DNA of 64,000 nucleotides from JBAOHV01 sp963714875 (lineage in GTDB: Bacteria; Actinomycetota; Acidimicrobiia; Acidimicrobiales; Microtrichaceae). Numbering within the stretch: position 1 is the stretch's first letter; each line of letters starts with the position of its first letter. Positions 26,775 to 36,551 of the stretch are shown one piece after another. A program made the position numbers and the translations under genes. The DNA lies in assembly GCA_963714875.1 (NCBI GenBank), contig CAVQQI010000002.1:1-64000 (forward strand), given 5' to 3'. The notes below the pieces were generated by a model that saw nothing but the letters and a program-made list of their open reading frames with translations, was not told where the DNA came from and did not search any database.

Positions 26775-28099
26775 ATGGACACACAACAGGTGGACATCAA
26801 GCGGGACTGGAAGGCGTCATCTTTACCGAGACCTATCTCAGCGCCATCGATGGCGAGGCGGGCAAGCTGTCCTACTGCGGCTATGACATCGAGGACCTGG
26901 CCGGCGAACGCGTCGTACGAGGAGACAGCCTTTCTGCTGTGGTACCAGCGCCTGCCGGCCGAGCCCGAACTGCAGATGCTGTCCAACTGGCTGCGGGCCA
27001 ACCGCCGCCTGCCCAAGGTGGTGTGGGGCATCATGCACTCGCTGCCGGAGCAGGCCACGCCCATGGAGGCGCTGCGCACCGTCGCCTCGACCCTGTCCAT
27101 GTTCGACCGGTCCTGCGTCCACGAGGAGGAGGGTGGCTCGTCGCTGTGCCGGTCGGTGAGCCTGACGGCCAAGCTGCCGACCATCGTCGCCTCTTTCGAC
27201 CGGCTGCGCCGCGACCGCCCGCCCATCGAGCCCCGCGCCGACCTGGGCCACGCCGCCAACTTCCTGTACATGCTCAACGGCGAGGAACCGGATCCGAGCA
27301 GCGCCCAGGCCCTGGAGACCTATTTTGTGCTGCTGGCCGACCACGGCATGAACGCCTCGACCTTTTCGGCGCGGGTGACGGCCAGCACGCTGGGCGACGT
27401 CTATTCGTGCGGTGGTCACGGCGCTGGGCACGCTCAAGGGGCCGCTGCACGGCGGGGCCAGCCAGGCGTCCATGGAGCAGTTGCTGGAGATCGGCAGCGT
27501 GGAGAACGTGGACGCCTGGTTCGAGGCACAAGATGGCCGCCAAGCAGCGCCTCTTTGGCTTTGGCCACCGGGTCTACAAGGCCGAGGATCCGCGGGCCAC
27601 CATCCTGCGCAGACTGGCCCGCCAGGCGGCCGAGCGGAGCGGCAACACCCAATGGTACGACATCGCCGCCCGGCTGGAGGAGCGGGTGCTGGCCCATCCC
27701 TACTTCCAGGAGCGGCGCATCTATACCAACGTGGACTTTTACACGGCGCCGCTGCTCTACGCCCTGGACATCCCGGTCGACCTGTTCATCCCGATGTTCG
27801 CCGTCGCCCGCATCGCCGGCTGGACGGCCCACATGCTGGAGCAGCAGCAGCACAACCGCCTCATCCGCCCGCGCGCCTACTACGCCGGGCCCCGGGACCG
27901 GTCCTGGGCAGAGATGGACGAGCGCGAGCCACTGGTGGAAGCGCAGCCGGAGGCCCAGTGCGTGGCCGGCCAACCGGCCAACTGCCCGGCTGCGCTGGAG
28001 GTGCCGCCACGCTTCTGGCCAGCTTCGGAAGCATCGCGCGCATGGGATAGCGCCTGCAGGCGGCTGACGCTGAACCGGCCAGCGGACGGCGGCACGTGA
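26775..28099 (+). CDS. gltA: Citrate synthase, frameshifted
   Basis: The ATG at 26775 follows AAGGAG. The opening reads MDTQQVDIKRDWK, and after a shift GVIFTETYLSAIDGEAGKLS with YCGYDIEDLA. Then come YEETAFLLWYQRLPAEPELQ, ADHGMNASTFSARVTASTLG, the first catalytic histidine region TLKGPLHGGASQASMEQLLE, FGFGHRVYKAEDP with the second histidine, and the aspartate in NVDFYTAPLLYALDIPVDLF. Shifts lie near 26815, 26910, 27412 and 27528. The usual end of the family is around YAGPRDRSWAEMDER (27922); the frame continues about 58 residues further, so the real stop may be hidden by another indel. It condenses acetyl-CoA with oxaloacetate. Confidence 0.9.
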
Positions 28100-28146
28100 G
28101 CATCTGGCACCGGTCAGGTGGACACAACGAGGGCACGAGAATCATC

Positions 28147-29171
28147 ATGGCCATCGCGTGACGCTGATCCCCGGCGACGGCACCGGACCGGAGTTGGTCG
28201 CCGCCACGCCGCGTGCTGGAAGCCACCGGCGTCGCGTTTGACTGGGACATCCAGGAAGCCGGCGCCGACGTGATGGACAAGTATGGCACGCCCCTGCCGG
28301 ACGCAGTGCTCGACTCGATCCGCAGCAACAAGGTGGCGCTCAAGGGCCCCATCACGACGCCGATCGGCACCGGCTTTCGCAGCGTGAACGTCGCCATCCG
28401 CAAGGCGCTGGATCTGTATGCCAACCTGCGCCCGGCCCGGATCCATGGCCGGCATCCCCGTCTGCCACGAGGACGTGGACCTGGTGGTCGTTCGTGAGAA
28501 CACCGAGGGCCTGTACGCCGGCATCGAGCACGACGTCATCCCCGACGAGGCTGCCGAGTCGATCCGGATCATCACCCGGCGGGGCAGCGAGCGGATCGTG
28601 CGCTTTGCCTTCGAGTACGCCCGGCCAACGGCCGCCGCCTGGTGACGGCGGTCCACAAGGCCAACATCCTCAAGGCGACCGACGGCCTCTACCTGCGGGT
28701 GGCCCGCGAGGTGGCCAGGCGAGTATCCTGACATCGAGTTCAACGACCGCATCGTGGACAACATGTGCATGCAGCTGGTCCAGCGGCCGCTACGAGTACG
28801 ACGTCCTGGTCTGCCCCAACCTGTTCGGCGACATCCTGAGCGATCTCTGCTCGGGACTGGTGGGCGGCCTGGGCGTCGCGCCCGGGGCCAACTTCGGCCA
28901 GGACCTGGCCGTTTTCGAGCCGGTCCACGGTTCGGCGCCCAAGTACGCCGGCAAGAACAAGGTCAACCCCACGGCCACCATCCTCAGCGGAGCGCTGATG
29001 CTGCGCCACCTGGGCGAAGACGAGGCCGCCGAGCGGGTCGAAGCTGCTGTGCGGCAGGTCATCGCCGAAGGCGGAGCCGTGACCTACGACCTCAAGCCCA
29101 CCCGCGACGATCCGACGGCCGTCGGCACCCAGGAGATGGCCGACGCGATTGCCGAGGTCGTCACGGGCTAG
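28147..29171 (+). CDS. icd: Isocitrate dehydrogenase (NAD-type family), frameshifted
   Basis: The ATG at 28147 is followed by a 1-base shift into RVTLIPGDGTGPELVA. Later motifs are ALKGPITTPIGTGFRSVNVA, IRKALDLYANLRPARI, DLVVVRENTEGLYAGIEHDV, VTAVHKANILKATDGLYLRV, IVDNMCMQLVQRP and the C-terminal YDVLVCPNLFGDILSDLCSG with FEPVHGSAPKYAGKNKVNPT. Length (about 341 codons) fits the short homo-oligomeric isocitrate/isopropylmalate dehydrogenase family. The serine-bearing loop and proximity to gltA favour isocitrate, but 3-isopropylmalate cannot be fully excluded. It makes 2-oxoglutarate, which links to kor and lhgO. Shifts lie near 28155, 28210, 28440, 28625, 28720 and 28790. Confidence 0.88.
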
Positions 29172-29191
29172 CTTCACCTGGTTCACCTTGG

Positions 29192-29968
29192 CTACCGGGA
29201 CAACCCGAACACCACGCTGACGCGGGCACTGACGGCGATCTGGCCGGGCGCTACGCCACCGTCAGAGAATGTCATGGCGTCTCCTGCCTCCTGGATCACG
29301 TTCTGTGTCATGCCGCCCCCGTAGCGGGCGCCCCACCAGGCGTTGTAGCCCGACCACCACCCGTTCTGCACCTCCTGGATGTCGAGCGGCTCGCCGACCT
29401 GCTGATCCAGCTTGCCCGCCAGGGCTTCGGCCTTTTCCTTGGCAGCCTGGATGGCCAGTGCTCGTGCCTGGTCGCGATGTTGGCGCAGTTCGGTGGTGCG
29501 GAACTGGATGCCGTGGACATAGTTGACGCCTGCCTCCAATGCATTAGATAACAGCCCCTCGAACTCGCCCAGATCCCGCAGCGTGATGACCACGTTTCTG
29601 TGTACAAAAAAGCCAATGAAATCACGCTCTTCATAGTAGCCATTGCGATACCGGGGCTCGATGCTCACAAAGTCGGTCTGCAGGTGCTCGGGCCGGATGC
29701 CATGATCGGCAGCCACCTCCAGGACATTGGCCAGAATCCGATCGTTCTGCCCCTTGGCTGCCTGCAGATTTTTGTCCCAGGTCTCAATGCCCAACGTGAG
29801 GATCACCTCATCGGGCACCACACGCACCTCAGCCTCGCCGGTGACCGTGACACGGCGAGGCTCTGTACCTTGAACCGGCTCATCGGACCAGCCCGTGACC
29901 GTGAGCACCACAAAGAGGGCCAAGATCAGGCCCGCCACGCGACCAAAGCGAATCAGTTCATCTCTCAT
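29192..29968 (-). CDS. SIMPL-domain (DUF541) secreted protein
   Basis: This is an intact 258-residue protein with a signal peptide (about residues 1-28) and a SIMPL/DUF541 domain. The family opening RRVTVTGEAEVRVVPDEVIL is at about residues 38-57, followed by NDRILANVLEVAADHGIRPE and HGIQFRTTELRQHRDQARAL. SIMPL proteins are periplasmic or outer-surface proteins of poorly defined function, sometimes linked to oxidative stress. The C-terminal region has a tryptophan- and glycine-rich loop (WWSGYNAWWGARYGGG). The ATG follows GGGAGGTAGCT. A Pho-box-like repeat lies 54-69 bp upstream of its start. Confidence 0.88.
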   Translation of the reverse strand: MRDELIRFGRVAGLILALFVVLTVTGWSDEPVQGTEPRRVTVTGEAEVRVVPDEVILTLGIETWDKNLQAAKGQNDRILANVLEVAADHGIRPEHLQTDFVSIEPRYRNGYYEERDFIGFFVHRNVVITLRDLGEFEGLLSNALEAGVNYVHGIQFRTTELRQHRDQARALAIQAAKEKAEALAGKLDQQVGEPLDIQEVQNGWWSGYNAWWGARYGGGMTQNVIQEAGDAMTFSDGGVAPGQIAVSARVSVVFGLSR

Positions 29969-30021
29969 AGCTACCTCCCTCAGAGCAGTTTGTAGAATGA
30001 CCTCATCCTACCAGCTTTGTA

Positions 30022-30037
30022 TGACAGCTTTGTGACC
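30022..30037 (-). promoter_or_regulatory. Pho-box-like repeat upstream of the SIMPL gene
   Basis: TGACA (30022-30026) and TGACC (30033-30037) repeat at 11 bp; on the minus strand this reads GGTCACAAAGCTGTCA, close to the PhoB box of two CTGTCA half-sites 11 bp apart. A TAGGAT -10 lies about 10 bp downstream. Confidence 0.45.
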
Positions 30038-30157
30038 GAAAGTGTACACGCCGTGGACAGAATCATGAGACATCGGAGCCGCAGAGGATGGGAAAGCCCG
30101 GCCAAGCATGAGGTCGGCCGGGCAGGTGTGAGTACCGGTCTGAAGCGAACGCGTTGT

Positions 30158-31658
30158 TCAGGCAATCGGCAGGGTGAAGGTCACTGTCGTCCCCTGGCCC
30201 TCCTGGCTCTCCAGCCAGAGCTGGCCGCCGTGGGCCTCGACCAGCGCCGGGGCGATGGCCAGGCCCAGGCCGCTGCCGCCCTCGGCGCGGGAGCGGGCTC
30301 GGTCGGCGCGGTAAAAACGCTCGCCGATGCGCGCCAGCTCCTCGGCGGAGATGCCGATGCCCTTGTCCTCACCCGGACCTCGACCGTGCCGTCGAAACCG
30401 CCGGCCACGCGGACCCGGACCGTGCCGCCCGGCGGCGAGTACTTGATGGCATTGTCCAGCAGGTTGACCAGCACCTGCTCGATGCGGTCGGCGTCGGCCA
30501 GGGCCAGGGGCGCGCCGGGTCGCCGTCCACGACCAGGCGACACTCTCCGCGCCTCGGCCTGGGGAGTCAGCTTGCGCACCGTGGATCGGGCCAGTGCGGC
30601 CAGGTCCAGCGGCTCGCGCTGCAGGTTCAGCGCCTCCGAATCGGCGCGGGACAGGATCAGCAGGTCGTTGACCAGGCGGATCAGCCGGTCGGTCTCCGCT
30701 TCGACCGTCTCCAGGAAGCGGTCGCGGACCTCGGGGTCGTCCACCGCGCCGTCGCGCAGCGTCTCGACGGTGCCCTTGACCGCCGTCAGCGGCGTGCGCA
30801 GCTCGTGGGAGACGTTGGCCACAAAGTCGGTCTGCATCTGGCGGGCGGCGCGCAGGCGGGCCGTCATGTCGTTGAACGCCCGGCTCAGGCGGCCCAGCTC
30901 GTCGCGGGAGTGCGACCGGCACCTGCTGGTCGAGGTTGCCCTCGCGCCACGGCCCCGGCGGCCGTCGTCAGGCGGCGCACGGGCCGGGCGATCGCCCGCG
31001 ACAGCAGCAGTCCGACAACCGCCGAGAGCAGCAGGGCGACGAGCCGTGGACAGCAGCCAGCGAGCGCGCAGGTCGCCGACAGCACGGCCGTCACGTCGCT
31101 CAGGGGCTGGCTGAGGTAGACGACGCCCACCAGCTTGCCCTCGACCAGCAGCGGCAAGGCCAGGTGCATGGCCGGCTGCCGGCCGCCTGGTCGGTGCGGC
31201 TGGCGTACTGGCCGGCCAGGGCCTGGACCACCAGCGGATCGCCGCTCAGGTCGGCGCCCTGGTCTGCTCCTGGAGCGAGTCGACCAGCACCATGCCCTGG
31301 GCGTCGAGATCGCGGATGCGGGTGTCGAGCTGGGAGCTGAGTTGCAGCGAGGCGTCGGCCAGATAGCTCAGGTCGAGGTCGCCCAGCGGCACCTCGTCCG
31401 GGCAGCGGCGCGACGTTCTGCGCCTGCAATCGAGATGTTGCTCGCGCTGCTGTTGCTGGACGGTGTTGAAGCCGCGGCATTCTGGCCGGTCTCAGGGGCA
31501 CCTCGGCCACGGCGCCGGGGATGAGCGCCTGGGCCGTGATGCTGGCCTGGGCCAGCCAGGCTGTCCTCCATCGCCTCCAGAAAGTAGCGCTCCAGCAGCG
31601 ACAGCAGCAGAAAGCCGGACAGTCCCATGGCCACGACGATGACGGCCAGGTGGCTCAA
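30158..31658 (-). CDS. Sensor histidine kinase (PhoR-like), frameshifted
   Basis: The gene overlaps the response-regulator stop (TTG at 31658). TM1 reads HLAVIVVAMGLSGFLLLSLL, followed by an extracytoplasmic sensor, TM2 and HAMP in shifted frames. The HisKA box is FVANVSHELRTPLTAVKGTV with the phosphorylated histidine, and the HATPase motifs are RIEQVLVNLLDNAIKYSPPG (N box), DKGIGISAEELARIGERFYR (G1/F) and GGSGLGLAIAPALVEAHGGQ (G2). Shifts occur near 31555, 31500, 31400, 31265, 31180, 31045, 30945, 30915, 30530 and 30370. It would phosphorylate the OmpR-type regulator upstream. The gene order (regulator, then kinase) and Pho-box repeats suggest a PhoBR-like phosphate system. Confidence 0.85.
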
Positions 31659-32408
31659 GCGTCAGCCGGCTGCGAATGCTGGCAGAACACCGGAGTCACT
31701 GGCCTTCGCTGCTCATCGGCCACTGCCAGCTTGTAGCCCACGCCGCGCACGGTGACGATGATTTCCGCCCCCGGCGCCGCCTCGCGCAGCTTGGCGCGCA
31801 GGCGCTTGACGGCTGCGTCCACCACGCGCAGGTCGCCATAGTAGTCATAGCCCCACACCTGCTCCAGCAGTTGCTCGCGGCTGAGCACCTGCCCGGCGTG
31901 CAGCGCCAGGGTGTGCAGCAGGTCGAACTCCAGGGCGGTGAGGTCCAGCGTCGGCGCCGTGCCCAGCGGGCCTCGTGGCGGGCGGGATCGACGTGCAGCG
32001 CGCCGGCCTGGATCGCCGCCGCCGCCGTCTCCGCCGGGCGGGGTGCGGCCCGGCGCAGCACGTTCTTGACCCGGGCCATCAGCTCGCGCACGCTGAAGGG
32101 CTTGACCACATAGTCGTCGGCGCCCAGTTCCAGGCCGACGACGCGGTCCACCTCCTCGTCGCGGGCGGTGAGCATGATGATCGGCACGTCGCGCTCGCGG
32201 CGCAGCGCGCGGCAGACCTCCAGGCCATCGAGGCGGGGCAGCATCAGGTCGAGGATGATCAGGTCGGGCTCAGCTCGCGGCGGGCCAGGGCCAGCGCCTC
32301 CTCGCCGTCGCGGGCGATGAGCACCTCGTAGTTGTCCCGTTTCAGGTTGTAGGCCAGCACGTCCACGATGGGCGGCTCGTCGTCGACGATCAGGATCCGG
32401 TCAGACAT
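31655..32408 (-). CDS. OmpR/PhoB-type response regulator, frameshifted
   Basis: The ATG at 32408 follows GGAGGAAAT. The receiver domain begins MSDRILIVDDEPPIVDVLAY, with the phospho-acceptor aspartate in DLIILDLMLPRLDGLEVCRA, the conserved T in VPIIMLTARDEEVDRVVGLE and K in DDYVVKPFSVRELMARVKNV. The C-terminal winged helix (LLEQVWGYDYYGDLRVVDAA, VKRLRAKLREAAPGAEIIVT, VRGVGYKLA) is OmpR/PhoB type. One-base shifts near 32270 and 31970 separate the parts. A promoter and a perfect 11-bp tandem repeat resembling a Pho box precede it, suggesting autoregulation. Confidence 0.88.
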
Positions 32409-32436
32409 ATTTCCTCCAGCATGACTTCAGTATCCG

Positions 32437-32465
32437 ATCTTAGCAGAAAGCGGACGACCCGTCAA
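32437..32465 (-). promoter_or_regulatory. Promoter of the response regulator-kinase operon
   Basis: On the minus strand TTGACG (32465-32460) and TAAGAT (32442-32437) are 17 bp apart, 29 bp before the regulator start. Confidence 0.6.
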
Positions 32466-32473
32466 GCAGTCCT

Positions 32474-32495
32474 GTGACAGCATGGTGACAGCATG
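32474..32495 (-). promoter_or_regulatory. Pho-box-like 11-bp tandem repeat
   Basis: GTGACAGCATG occurs twice in direct succession (32474-32484, 32485-32495). Read on the minus strand it gives CTGTCA half-sites 11 bp apart, the PhoB-box pattern. It lies 9 bp upstream of the -35 of the regulator promoter. Confidence 0.6.
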
Positions 32496-32630
32496 GATAG
32501 AATGCGCGTAGGGGCGAGCTATGTCAGAAGGTCCATCGTCCGACCCTGGTTCGTGTACTGCGCAGGAGATTCTACACGACTGCCGATCTGTGGACATGCT
32601 CAGCCCTGCTATAATTTATATAGTTTTAAC

Positions 32631-32659
32631 TTGACAAATCCGGGCAGTGATGACAGAAT
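32631..32659 (+). promoter_or_regulatory. Possible sodA promoter
   Basis: TTGACA (32631-32636) and CAGAAT (32654-32659) are 17 bp apart, 68 bp before the sodA start. A separate TATAAT at 32610-32615 may belong to an alternative start. Confidence 0.45.
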
Positions 32660-32726
32660 ACGAATGCACCGGGAGAGCCGGATAGAACGAAGGAAATTAA
32701 TCAACTCACAGGAGGAAAAAAGAACC

Positions 32727-33331
32727 ATGGCACACAAACTACCCGATCTGCCGTACGCATACGATGCCCTGGAGCCGTACATTGACGAGCAGACGATGCG
32801 CTTGCATCATGACATCCATCATGCCGGTTATGTGACGGGTTTGAACAACGCGGAAGCCAAACTGGCCGCGGCGCGCAAGGCGGACGATTATGCCTTGGTG
32901 AAACACTGGTCCCGTGAAGCCGCTTTCCACGGGTCAGGTCACCTTCTGCACAGCATCTTTTGGCCGAACATGATCGCCGCCTCCAAGGCCAAAGCTGAAC
33001 CCGGGGGCGCGCTGGCCAAGGCCATCGACCGCGACTTTGGCAGCTTTGAGGCATTCAAAGCCCAGTTCGTCGCCGCGTCGATTGCCGTCGAAGGGCAGCG
33101 GCTGGGGCATCCTGGCCTATCCGCCCGGCCGACGAGCAGCCTTGTCATCCTGACCGCCGAAAAACACCAGAATCTGACCCAGTGGGGCGTAGTCCCCTGC
33201 TGGTGCTGGACGTATGGGAGCACGCCTACTATCTCAAGTACCAGAACCGCCGCGGCGAGTACGTCAAGAACTTTTTCAACATCATCAACTGGGATGACGT
33301 CGCGGACCGCTACGAAAAAGCACGCGGCTAG
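32727..33331 (+). CDS. sodA: Superoxide dismutase (Fe/Mn), frameshifted
   Basis: The ATG at 32727 follows GGAGGAAAAAAGAACC. The protein begins MAHKLPDLPYAYDALEPYID. Metal ligands are visible: His in MRLHHDIHHAGYV (about residue 27), His in EAAFHGSGHLLHSIFWPNM, and Asp/His in LDVWEHAYYLKYQNRRGEYV. The family signature WEHAYY is in the third frame piece. Shifts near 33107 and 33195 break it; joined it is about 201 residues, normal for the family. It removes superoxide in the cytoplasm. Fe versus Mn use cannot be decided. A clear terminator follows at 33371-33398. Confidence 0.92.
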
Positions 33332-33370
33332 CTCGCCGGTTCACAGGGCTTGATTCAGGTGGATCGATCA

Positions 33371-33398
33371 AAAGGACGCCGCGAGCGGCGTCCTTTTT
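33371..33398 (+). terminator. Rho-independent terminator after sodA
   Basis: GGACGCCG / CGGCGTCC stem (33374-33393) with a 4-base loop, followed by a run of six Ts and preceded by As, so it may act in both directions. Confidence 0.88.
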
Positions 33399-33551
33399 TC
33401 CTGATAGTCGTCCTCGTGAGCCCACAGCTTCGCGGCCAGATGCTTCGGGACGTCACAAGGATTCGGTGCTGTATGCGGCAATTTGCAGCCAGCGATTGAC
33501 CCCAAATGATGTCCCACATTCTCTTCGGTGTGATGTACAGAGGAGGATCTG

Positions 33552-34119
33552 ATGAGTGAATCAACCGACCCGCAGGCACAGGCAATGATTGACAATATGC
33601 CGGACAAGACGGGCAAGTCACTGACGGAATGGTACGAGGTCATCGCCGCTGCTGGATTGGACAAGCACGGCGACATTATGAAACTGCTGAAAGGGGAGCA
33701 TGACGTCACCCATGGGTATGCCAATACCATATCCATCCTCTACCGGCAGCAGGCCGCTGGACGGGCCTCCCCCAGAAGAAGACCTGGTCAACGCACAGTA
33801 TGCGGGCGCCAAGGCCGACCTGCGGCCCGTGTATGACGCCGTGCTGGCCGCAGCTTCCAAGTTCGGCCCCGATGTCGAAATCGCCCCCAAAAAGACTTAT
33901 GTAAGCCTGCGCCGCAGCAAGCAGTTTGCGATTGTCCAGCCGGCGACGCGCAGCAGGGTTAATCTGGGGTTCAACCTGAAAGGGGTGGAAGCGACAGATC
34001 GCCTGGAAGGGGGCAAAGTCTTTGGCGGCATGTGCACGCACCGGGTGCGGCTTGCGTCCCCGTCCGACGTGGACAAAGAGCTAGTTGCCTGGCTGCAGCA
34101 AGCGTACGAGCAGGCATGA
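33552..34119 (+). CDS. DUF4287-DUF5655 domain protein, frameshifted
   Basis: The ATG at 33552 follows GGAGGATCTG. The N-terminal DUF4287 part reads QAMIDNMPDKTGKSLTEWYE, then GLDKHGDIMKLLKGEHDVTH and GYANTISILYRQQAAG. After a 1-base shift near 33760 the DUF5655 part begins (PVYDAVLAAASKFGPDVEIA, PKKTYVSLRRSKQFAIVQPA, RVNLGFNLKGVEATDRLEGG). Both domains are widespread in bacteria and of unknown function; DUF5655 has a steroidogenic-transport-like or YdhG-like look but I would not assign a role. Joined length is about 188 residues. It stands alone between the sodA terminator and pruA. Confidence 0.8.
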
Positions 34120-34182
34120 ACAGCCGCGGGCCAGCCATGGCTGAATCTCGAGCCGCAACTCGGACAGACAGGAGACCAAAGT

Positions 34183-35821
34183 ATGTCTAACGCCATCTTT
34201 CAAGTGCCGGTTCCCGTCAACGAACCGGTTTTCGACTATGCCCCCGGCACGCCCGAGCGGGCGCACCTGAAAGACGCCTTGCGCGAGCTCGCTTCGCAGC
34301 CAGATCGAGATCCCGCTGCTCATCGGCGGCGAGGAGGTCCGCACCGGACACACCGGCCAGGCGGTCATGCCCCACGACCACGGCCACGTGCTGGCCACCT
34401 ACCACAAGGCCGGTCCGGCCGAGGTCCAGCGGGCCATCGAGGCGGCGGACGAAGCCTGGCAGGAGTGGAGCCGCATGCCCTGGGAGGCGCGGGCCGCCGT
34501 CTTTCTCAAAGCCGCCGACATCCTGACCTGCCGCCGCCGCGCCGAGATCAACGCCGCGTCCATGCTCGACCTGAGCAAAACCGCCCACCAGTCCGAGATC
34601 GACGCCGTGGCCGAGCTGGCCGATTTCTGGCGCTTCAACCCCTACTATCATGATGCAGATCATGCAGCCCCAGCCGGGCAACGCGCCCAGCGTGTGGAAC
34701 ATGAGCGAGCAGCGCCCGCTGGAGGGGTTTGTCTTTGCCGCCACGCCGTTCAACTTTGCCAGCATCGCCGGCAACCTGCCCAGCGCCCCGGCCATGATGG
34801 GCAACACCGTGCTCTGGAAGCCGGCCTCGTCGGCGGTCTATAGCGGCTAGCAGATCATGCGCGTCCTGGAGGACGCCGGGCTGCCGCCGGGCGTCATCAA
34901 CTTTCTGCCGGGCGACGGCGCGGCGGTCGGCGACCCGGTGCTGAGCCACCCCGACCTGGCCGGTGTGCACTTTCACCGGCAGCACCCGCGTCTTCCAGGG
35001 CATCTGGCGGACGGTGGGGCCGAACATCGGCCGCTACCGCGCCTACCCGCGCATCGTCGGCGAGACGGGCGGCAAGGATTTCGTCGTGGCCCACGCCTCG
35101 GCCGACGTGCCGGCGCTGATCACCGCCCTGCTGCGCGGCGCGTTCGAGTACCAGGGCCAAAAATGCTCGGCCGCCAGCCGGGCCTACATCCCCGAGAGCC
35201 TGTGGCCCGACGTGCGCGACGGCCTGCTGGCCGAGTTGAGCAGCGTCCAGGTCGGGCGACGTGACGCGATTTCTGCAACTTTATGGGGGCGGTCATCGAC
35301 GCCGGCGGCCTACCGAAGAATCGTCGAGTACATCGAGCTGGCCCGCGCGTCGTCCGAGACCGAGATCCTGGCCGGCGGCGCCTACGACGACAGCGAGGGC
35401 TACTTTGTCCAGCCGACGGTGGTGCTGACCCAGAATCCGCGCCACCGGCTGATGGAGGAGGAGATTTTCGGCCCGGTGCTGACTGTCTACGTCTATCCCG
35501 ACGACGAGTACGCCGAGACCCTGCGCCTGTGCGATGTCGACCTCACCCTACGGCCTGACCGGCGCGGTCTTTGCCCAGGACCGGCGGGCGGTGCACCAGG
35601 CGGTCAATGCGTTGCGCCACGCCGCCGGCAACTTTTACATCAACGACAAGCCGACGGGCGCCGTGGTGGGGCTGCAGCCCTTCGGCGGGAGCCGCGCCTC
35701 GGGCACCAACGACAAGGCGGGCAGCCCCCTCAACCTGGAGCGCTGGGTCACGCCGCGCACCATCAAGGAGAATTTTTGCCCGCCGACCGATTATCGCTAT
35801 CCGTTCATGGCAGAATCGTAA
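34183..35821 (+). CDS. L-glutamate gamma-semialdehyde dehydrogenase, frameshifted, one in-frame TAG
   Basis: The protein begins MSNAIFQVPVPVNEPVFDYA with PGTPERAHLKDAL, the opening of the PruA/RocA family. Later blocks: HDHGHVLATYHKAGPAEVQR, FVFAATPFNFASIAGNLPSA, MMGNTVLWKPASSAVYSG, VGETGGKDFVVAHASADVPA, FEYQGQKCSAASRAYIPESL with the catalytic cysteine, LMEEEIFGPVLTVYVYPDDE and NFYINDKPTGAVVGLQPFGG. A TAG at 34848-34850 replaces the tyrosine usual in YSGYQIMRV, and shifts lie near 34300, 34530, 34645, 34975, 35255, 35305 and 35545. It oxidises glutamate semialdehyde (from proline breakdown) to glutamate with NAD+. No proline dehydrogenase gene is in the window. Confidence 0.9.
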
Positions 35822-35833
35822 TCAGCGTAGCAC

Positions 35834-35857
35834 AGGGGCGTCTCCGGGGACGCCTCT
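35834..35857 (+). terminator. Probable terminator after the semialdehyde dehydrogenase gene
   Basis: AGGGGCGTC / GACGCCTCT arms pair with one mismatch around a 6-base loop, 12 bp after the stop. The T-run is interrupted (CTTGCTTCCCTT). Confidence 0.5.
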
Positions 35858-35913
35858 CTTGCTTCCCTTCACCAGCAATGCTCATGGTTTCGCTCGACCG
35901 GCGGGCCAGAAAC

Positions 35914-36501
35914 CTATCCGCGCTGGCGATACAGGTCGGGATCTACGACTGAGGCCATCTTGGCCGTATCCAGATCGCCCGCCAGGAACCGGTTGATCCG
36001 ACGCGCCTGATCGAGCGGATTGGACAACACATCGGCATAATCCACATAGAGCACGTCGACGTAGGGGCGATCTGCAAGCCATGATTGCACCTGCTGCACA
36101 TGCCTGCCATAGAGCCCGGCCAGCCTGTCATCGGGCACGTCGTCGACTGGCTCTCCACGCCGGATGAGCATCTGTCGCTGGGAAGCAAGTACCTCGTCCA
36201 TCTCGCGCTGCATGAAAATGACCTTGTAGATATAGTCCGGCGGCAGGTGTTTGAGAAGGGCAGCGATCATCTTGACGGCTTGCCCCTGAGCCTTTGGCAG
36301 CCACTCGCGGTCGTGCTCGATCTGCTTCACCCGCTCGAACTCGTAATAGCCCTTGGGGTTGTCATCGTCCGGCCCACGCACGTGATCGGTCAGCACCGGC
36401 AGCCCACCCGCTTCCAACATCTTCATCATCATCGAAGTTCCAGAACGCGGCAGTCCAGAGACAACCGTAATCGCATCCTGCTTCATCATCCAGTTCTCCA
36501 T
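35914..36501 (-). CDS. Sulfotransferase-family protein
   Basis: From the ATG at 36501 the protein (about 195 residues) reads MENWMMKQDAITVVSGLPRS, with the PAPS-binding P-loop motif GLPRSGTSMMMKMLEAGG. It later has IYKVIFMQREMDEVLASQRQ and VLYVDYADVLSNPLDQARRI, matching the 3'-phosphosulfate-binding and C-terminal segments of sulfotransferases. It is short compared with the usual 250-300 residues and lacks the C-terminal K-x-G-x-x-G loop, so it may be a reduced family member. A longer reading from 36552 has no ribosome-binding site. The acceptor is unknown. It lies 51 bp downstream of the DUF5107 protein, perhaps in one transcript. Confidence 0.75.
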   Translation of the reverse strand: MENWMMKQDAITVVSGLPRSGTSMMMKMLEAGGLPVLTDHVRGPDDDNPKGYYEFERVKQIEHDREWLPKAQGQAVKMIAALLKHLPPDYIYKVIFMQREMDEVLASQRQMLIRRGEPVDDVPDDRLAGLYGRHVQQVQSWLADRPYVDVLYVDYADVLSNPLDQARRINRFLAGDLDTAKMASVVDPDLYRQRG

Positions 36502-36551
36502 ATAGATCTCGCGTGCACTCTGACAAAAGCGTCCGGAGGATCCGGACGGCA

